A DNA stretch of 64,000 bases from Planococcus citri. Lineage: Eukaryota; Arthropoda; Insecta; Hemiptera; Pseudococcidae. Location: the NCBI RefSeq assembly GCF_950023065.1, contig NC_088678.1, positions 82,865,590-82,929,589 on the forward strand, in the 5' to 3' direction. Under the pieces are notes generated by a model. The model was not told the origin of the DNA. It saw nothing but the letters and a program-made list of their open reading frames with translations, and searched no databases. Position 1 is the first letter of the stretch. Each line of letters starts with the position of its first letter. Position numbers and translations under genes: made by a program. Of this stretch, positions 59,667-64,000 are shown piece after piece.

Positions 59667-60141
59667 TGTAGAGGGTAGATGAGGACCCAAAGTACTTGTT
59701 ATAGGGAATATATGCCCTCGGATGTCGGTAACACTGTTGGTGCAGTGCCATCTAGCGGATTAGTTCCGTGAGATGCGGATGACCAAAACAGACTGCCATG
59801 TCCGCTTTGCAGTTGTCTCAGGTCGCTTAGAGTAATCGCTCCTCTGGACGGATGTTAGGACAACAAGCCTTTTGAGCAGAACTGCACGGATGCGTGTGTA
59901 TTTATAGCTCTAGGTATTACCTATCAGTAGTGTGCAAATGTATGTTCATTAAGAGAAGCTCAATAAAGTGTTAAAAGTGATTTATCATCTTTTGGTTTAT
60001 TGATTGGACGAATAGTGACATACACACAACCTGTATGAGGGAAGATGTAGGGTATTAATTAGCCGAGCATACCCCGGACAGGTGCACAGGGAACCAAATC
60101 CTCCCCTGGAGGACTAAGTTCCCACCTATCTTCTCTTTACA
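59667..60141. mobile_element. Solo LTR, 475 bp, GTGT target duplication
   Basis: The segment starts TGTAGAGGGTAGATGAGG and ends TTCTCTTTACA (TG..CA ends). GTGT flanks it at 59663-59666 and 60142-60145. LINE copy 1 shows the empty site (GGTGCGTGTTTTGATTG, about 8391-8407). Inside are TGTATTTATAGC (TATA-like, about 59898) and CAATAAAG (polyadenylation signal, about 59961), in the order expected for a plus-strand LTR. No internal region remains, so it arose by LTR-LTR recombination. Confidence 0.88.
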
Positions 60142-60249
60142 GTGTTTCGATTGTAACTAATTTGTGAATTAAACTGCAATGCCATACAGAGTTGAAGGCC
60201 TTTTTGATTTCTATAAAAGCTGCAGTTGTGAATTGTTTGTTTTTGTAGC

Positions 60250-60900
60250 TGTTGTTAATAAGTTGTACCATTCGATGTAACTGACAAACGTGCTTATTTT
60301 ATTACAAAAGCCATACTGAAAAGATGGCAAAATCTGTTCATTTTTCAGAAAGTCCAAAAGATGTTAACGAATGATTTTTTCAAGGATTTTGGATAGACAA
60401 GAGAGAAGACTGATAGGTCTATAATCATTAGGAGACAAAGAAGAAGATTCTTTTTTGGATAGCACAATTACTTTGGCAATTTTCCAAGTGTTAGGAAAGT
60501 AACCAATTGGAAGGCAAGAGTTGAAATGTGTTTTGAAGCTTGTTAGGATTTTTGTTGGAAGGTTTTTAAGCATAATGTTACTGATGTTATCCGATCCTGG
60601 TGATTTTGGGATTTTGATTTTTTTGATAATAATATAGCGAATTTCTTCAACTGAGGTTCGACGAAGCATTTTGCCAAGACGATGATTGCTAGGTTCAGTC
60701 AAAATATCAAGAGTGTCTATATTTCTATTACAGAAAATATCTTTGTAAAAATCAGCAAATAATTCACATTTGTCATGGTTTTTAGTTGCCAATTTGTTAT
60801 TATGAGTTAGTGGAGGTAATATCGTTGGTTTGTTGAGAAGACTTCTAGTATGATTCCATAAAGAAGAACTGGGCAATAGGCTCTCAAGATATCTTTGGTA
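60250..60900 (-). pseudogene. Reverse transcriptase N-terminal motifs, LINE copy 2
   Basis: SSLWNHTRSLLNKPT, PKSPGSDNISN, YFPNTWKIAKVIVLSKKE and NDYRPISLLSCLSKILEKII are readable in the frame 60364-60876, with continued similarity to about 60250. This is the counterpart of 9382-9995. Confidence 0.85.
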
Positions 60901-60959
60901 GTTGGCATGTCAATATTCTTCCAATATCTTCCGTACATTATGGGTTAGATGATTCAAGC

Positions 60960-61390
60960 GATTTTTCAAGGAATAGTCTCTTGTTCTTTGCCGTTGTCTT
61001 CTCAGGCGATTTTTTTCCAGGATGAGTCTAACTATAGGAAGAGGAAGATTAGAAAATTGTTACACTGACTTTAGAGATTGCTTTTTGAGCTTTGGAGGCA
61101 GCACAGAGAATTGTTCTAGACAGAGAGTCAAGGTGAGAGTCAATTTCAGTGCTCTGTAAAATCCCTTCAACAATAGGTGGAAGCTCTTCCAGCTCTGTTT
61201 TGAAAATAGACCAGTCAGTGGTTGTATATACGAGAGGAAGTATGACGAAGTATTCCATCATTAAGTGTAATTTTGGTGATTACAGGGAGATGATCATGAA
61301 TCAAGGTCTATGATGACTGAACTTTTGTGAGTATAGGGAAAATTTTTTAGAAGTGAAATATCTAAAATATCAGCTTCATAAGAAGATTGA
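60960..61390 (-). pseudogene. Endonuclease end and pre-RT linker, LINE copy 2
   Basis: Minus-strand frames give YTTTDWSIFKTELEELPPIV and EIDSHLDSLSRTILCAASKA, a typical pre-RT linker following the endonuclease. Upstream, in another frame, are the last endonuclease residues. Frame changes near 61060 and 61250 separate the pieces. Confidence 0.7.
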
Positions 61391-63130
61391 TAGGGGTAGA
61401 AAGTCGGGAACATTAAGAGCGCTGATTATCATATATTTTGAGAACTTGAAGGGGGAGGGAGGGAGGGCTTCCTGGCACGACTTATTTTTACCAACATGGT
61501 TCGAGACATTTTTCACATGAAACCCAGCTACTATAGAGACTAGAGAGCCAACAATTTTTTTCACAACTGTAGGTATAAAATAGGAGCTGCCTCCTGTAAT
61601 CCAATGGTTAACCATTTGGGGGGGGGGGTTGACGGAGAAGGAGCTAAAACTGACATATAAGTTGATTCTATGTACTTAAATAGGGACTTGACTGAGATGT
61701 CAAAACTAGAAAATTCACACAATTTTAATGATTTTTGTCTAATACGTATACTTACTTTGATTTTTTCATATTTTTTAAAATTGGGGGGCTCACCGGCACC
61801 ACTCATTTTTCACGGAGGGGACCGAAAATTCTATGGCGTGATTTTCTCACCCGAAGTAACAACTTTAGGGGATGGGAGCGAAAAAAAAATACGAATGCAT
61901 CTCATTAGGTATGGGTAATAATTTCAAAGAACAGAAAAGGCAGGCAATTGCTTCGCCTTATAGTAACGTTGGCATTTCTTAAGACTGTGTTTTTCAAGTA
62001 GGGCGATAATTCAACTTAAATTGGACCAAAACAAAAAAAAAACACAGAAAAAAAACAGCTTCTATCTTTTCTAAAGTTTAATCAGAAACGTCTGTGATGC
62101 GGATGAAAAAAAAAAGCAAACTTCGTATCCAGCAGTTATTACGTTTGTAAATAATACGTAAGTAGGTGACTAGGTGTACCTACTTCTCGGAGCGAAGCTC
62201 GTAGGGTAATCGTGGCAAAGAGAAAATATGAGCTTTATTTGGATGATGAAGCAACGGTCTCGATAAGGTCCGCTAATTTTACGAAAACCAATTTATATTT
62301 AAATCAGAATTTTTAATATAAACTCAATTTTTCGGAATAATTAACTCATTTATTTAAAAATGGTATTTTCTGGTTACGTCGTCGTCGTCGCGTCGTCGGT
62401 CTTTGCCGGCTGTGAAGCGTGCCTGCGACCCTCTTCGCCGGTATAGGGATGTTTATTTGAAAATACATATATTTTCTTACGAATTACCGTTATCGTAGTT
62501 TGCTTTTCTTTCGTCGTCGTCGACGACGATTCATTTTTTCGTGCCATTTGTGAAATTACGACTGTCGTCGAGCCGTTTATTTTATTACCGGCGAGGGACG
62601 CGATACTGCGCTCTGCGCTTCGAGCTGTGTTCCGTTTTTGTCAGCTGTCGACTGTCGTTTATCGAAGTGACTATTTCCCTTTCCTCTTCTTCCTGAAATT
62701 AACTTGTTGACACGAGAAATTTCCAACAACTGTATATACAATTTTCATGTGCTACGAAATACGAATACGCGCAGGTAAGAATCAAGTTTACAACATCGTA
62801 GCTTATGAATTTGCCAGGGAACTTTGCGAAAACCTCGAGTTTCAAAAGAGGCTGAAAATTGTCCGCGAAGTGAAATGTGAATTAAGACGCTTAGGGAGAT
62901 CGTAGTAAAAGTATAGGATTCGTAATTGTATCATTAATAATTCTTCGCCAGAAACTGATCGTTTTTATGTGTAATTAACGGAAAATTTTCGCCGCATTTC
63001 GCGTATTTCTACGTCGCTGTCGACTTACGTTGGGTGAAACATGTCGACGTCTTACACACGTTCTTTGGAATACAAATTCACTTCTCACGAAGCAGCAAAA
63101 AAGTGAAAAGGAAGATCTGATCGAACTTTT
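61391..63130. other. Unique DNA, CpG-rich from about 62160; no supported gene
   Basis: A G-rich run lies at 61618-61628. The block 62280-62760 combines TTTAAAT/TAATTA words with (CGT)n tracts near 62376-62397 and 62511-62530. No domain-bearing exon was seen. Confidence 0.45.
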
Positions 63131-63275
63131 TAGCCAAATTTTTGTAAAAAAAAATGATGGCTATTGCGGTTGGCCCAACTTTGGATAAAAAGGACGGGGG
63201 TCAAAAATTTTGATAGTTCTCGACGTTTTAAGCTCAAACTAGACGATTCCCGGTGTGTTAGTTTTTATATACTTA
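63131..63275 (-). repeat. Dispersed 130-bp repeat, second copy of 31735-31860
   Basis: It shares AGCCAAATTTTTGTAAAAAA, CCCAACTTTGGATAAAAAGG and GATAGTTCTCGACGTTTT through ACGATTCCCGGTGTGT with the earlier copy, with a few substitutions and short indels. Function is unknown. Confidence 0.75.
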
Positions 63276-63294
63276 TATGAATAATACACGTACC

Positions 63295-63615
63295 TAGTAC
63301 CTTGTGGTGCCCGGGTCTTTTATGGTAATTGTGGTGCCAGCGTACATAGAGGATCACATATATATGTATGTATGATAAAGGTGTTTTGGTGCAGTTTGGA
63401 TTTTTCATCATAGTTAGTCATAGAGGTGCCCGATACATAAACTTGGTACTTGTGGTGCCCGCCTCAAAACAATTTTTTTCACCTTAGAGCGCATTTCACT
63501 CAATTTTGCATCATTTTATATAAAAAGACCTCGTGGTGCCCGATTTGGGCACCACAAACCCAAAACCGGGCACCACAATGACTATGTATACTTTAAACGG
63601 GCACCACAATGACTA
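63295..63615. mobile_element. MITE-like element made of iterated GTGGTGCCCG words
   Basis: The left end TAGTACCTTGTGGTGCCCGG and inverted right end TAGTCATTGTGGTGCCCG are similar. GGTGCCC-type words occur about six times forward in the left part and three times inverted (GGGCACCAC) in the right. There is no coding sequence, and TSD assignment is uncertain. Confidence 0.5.
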
Positions 63616-64000
63616 AGTTTAAATCTACAGATATATATTTATTTATTTATAAGTTTCAGCATGATTGAGATTTTTACATTTTATGACCTGGAACCTGCTC
63701 TAATCGATCAAATCAACTCAAACTTAGGGAATAGGGTTCTTTTAGGACCTAGAATTCACCCCCGCAGTTTGAAGGGTCAAAGTTGAAAATTACAGAATGG
63801 TAATTTTTTGGAGGGGCATAATATGACCCCAGAGAGATGAAAAGGGTCCAAAATCATACCACTGGTCAGTACTTACATTGTGATCAACATATCGAAATAT
63901 CAGCTTCCTAGGTCATCCCCATCCCGTTTAAGGTGGGGAAAACCACATTTGACCCCAATTTTTGACCCCCTCACCCCTAAAATTGATCTAGAAGGTCCAA
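63616..64000. other. No feature seen
   Basis: AT-rich and purine-rich sequence with no recognisable gene, repeat boundary or regulatory site. Confidence 0.5.

Larger units (their letters stand above)
58620..61390 (-). mobile_element. Jockey-like LINE, copy 2
   Basis: The same family and orientation as copy 1 (7345-10720), sharing the 3' end GTATGTATTTATTCGGCTCA (plus strand). It reaches further 5', into the endonuclease end: DSDHLPV-type catalytic residues are readable in the minus-strand frame near 61310-61290. It is interrupted by a solo LTR at 59667-60141. Stops and frame changes are present throughout. Homology to LINE sequence fades at about 61390. Confidence 0.85.

Overview
This window looks like AT-rich, repeat-dense nuclear DNA from an animal, most likely an insect. 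It has spliced coding exons with GT..AG introns, an arthropod-type TCAGT initiator, Jockey-like and RNase-H-bearing non-LTR retrotransposons, a BEL/Pao remnant, pogo-like and hAT-like short DNA elements, and recurrent TACCTACC/TACGAGTA tracts. I cannot name the species from sequence alone; a hemipteran is only a guess.

The one convincing host gene lies on the minus strand at about 42743 to 32036. Fourteen to fifteen exons join in phase to give about 759 to 764 aa with an N-terminal signal peptide. Its core is two tandem copies of a five-exon cassette, about 328 and 325 aa. Exon lengths and phases match between the copies, in-frame differences are tolerated, and five cysteines are kept per module. 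I recognise no family. Exon 7 is a fusion of an exon-12-like head and an exon-2-like tail, so it preserves the duplication breakpoint. Exon 14 ends in a TAG that touches its splice donor, and a further in-phase exon follows, which suggests two alternative C-termini.

Layout. 1-4.7 kb: AT-rich DNA, a foldback MULE-like element with 9-bp target duplications, and a LINE endonuclease fragment with a nested insertion. 4.7-7.3 kb: CpG-richer unique DNA, then repeats. 7.3-10.7 kb: Jockey-like LINE copy 1 with two nested insertions. 10.7-13.7 kb: mostly unique. 13.75-16.8 kb: a decayed LINE RT interrupted by a pogo-like MITE and a 1.75-kb TIR element. 16.8-20.2 kb: unique. 20.2-23.7 kb: BEL/Pao remnant holding two pogo-like MITEs. 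23.7-26.3 kb: unique. 26.3-28.6 kb: large foldback element. 28.6-32 kb: unique. 32-42.8 kb: the cassette gene, with insertions in its introns. 45-46.7 and 54.5-56.6 kb: two arrays built on the palindrome TCGTTCGCGAACGA. 49.3-52.3 kb: dispersed repeats and a LINE RNase H fragment. 58.6-61.4 kb: LINE copy 2 with a solo LTR. 63.1-63.6 kb: a dispersed repeat and a MITE.

The nested insertions give an internal chronology. LINE copies 1 and 2 serve as empty sites for each other's insertions, and the two gene modules do the same for intronic insertions, so several element ends and target duplications can be read directly. The CpG-richer stretches between repeat blocks show no supportable coding exons and may be regulatory or intronic DNA of genes outside the window.
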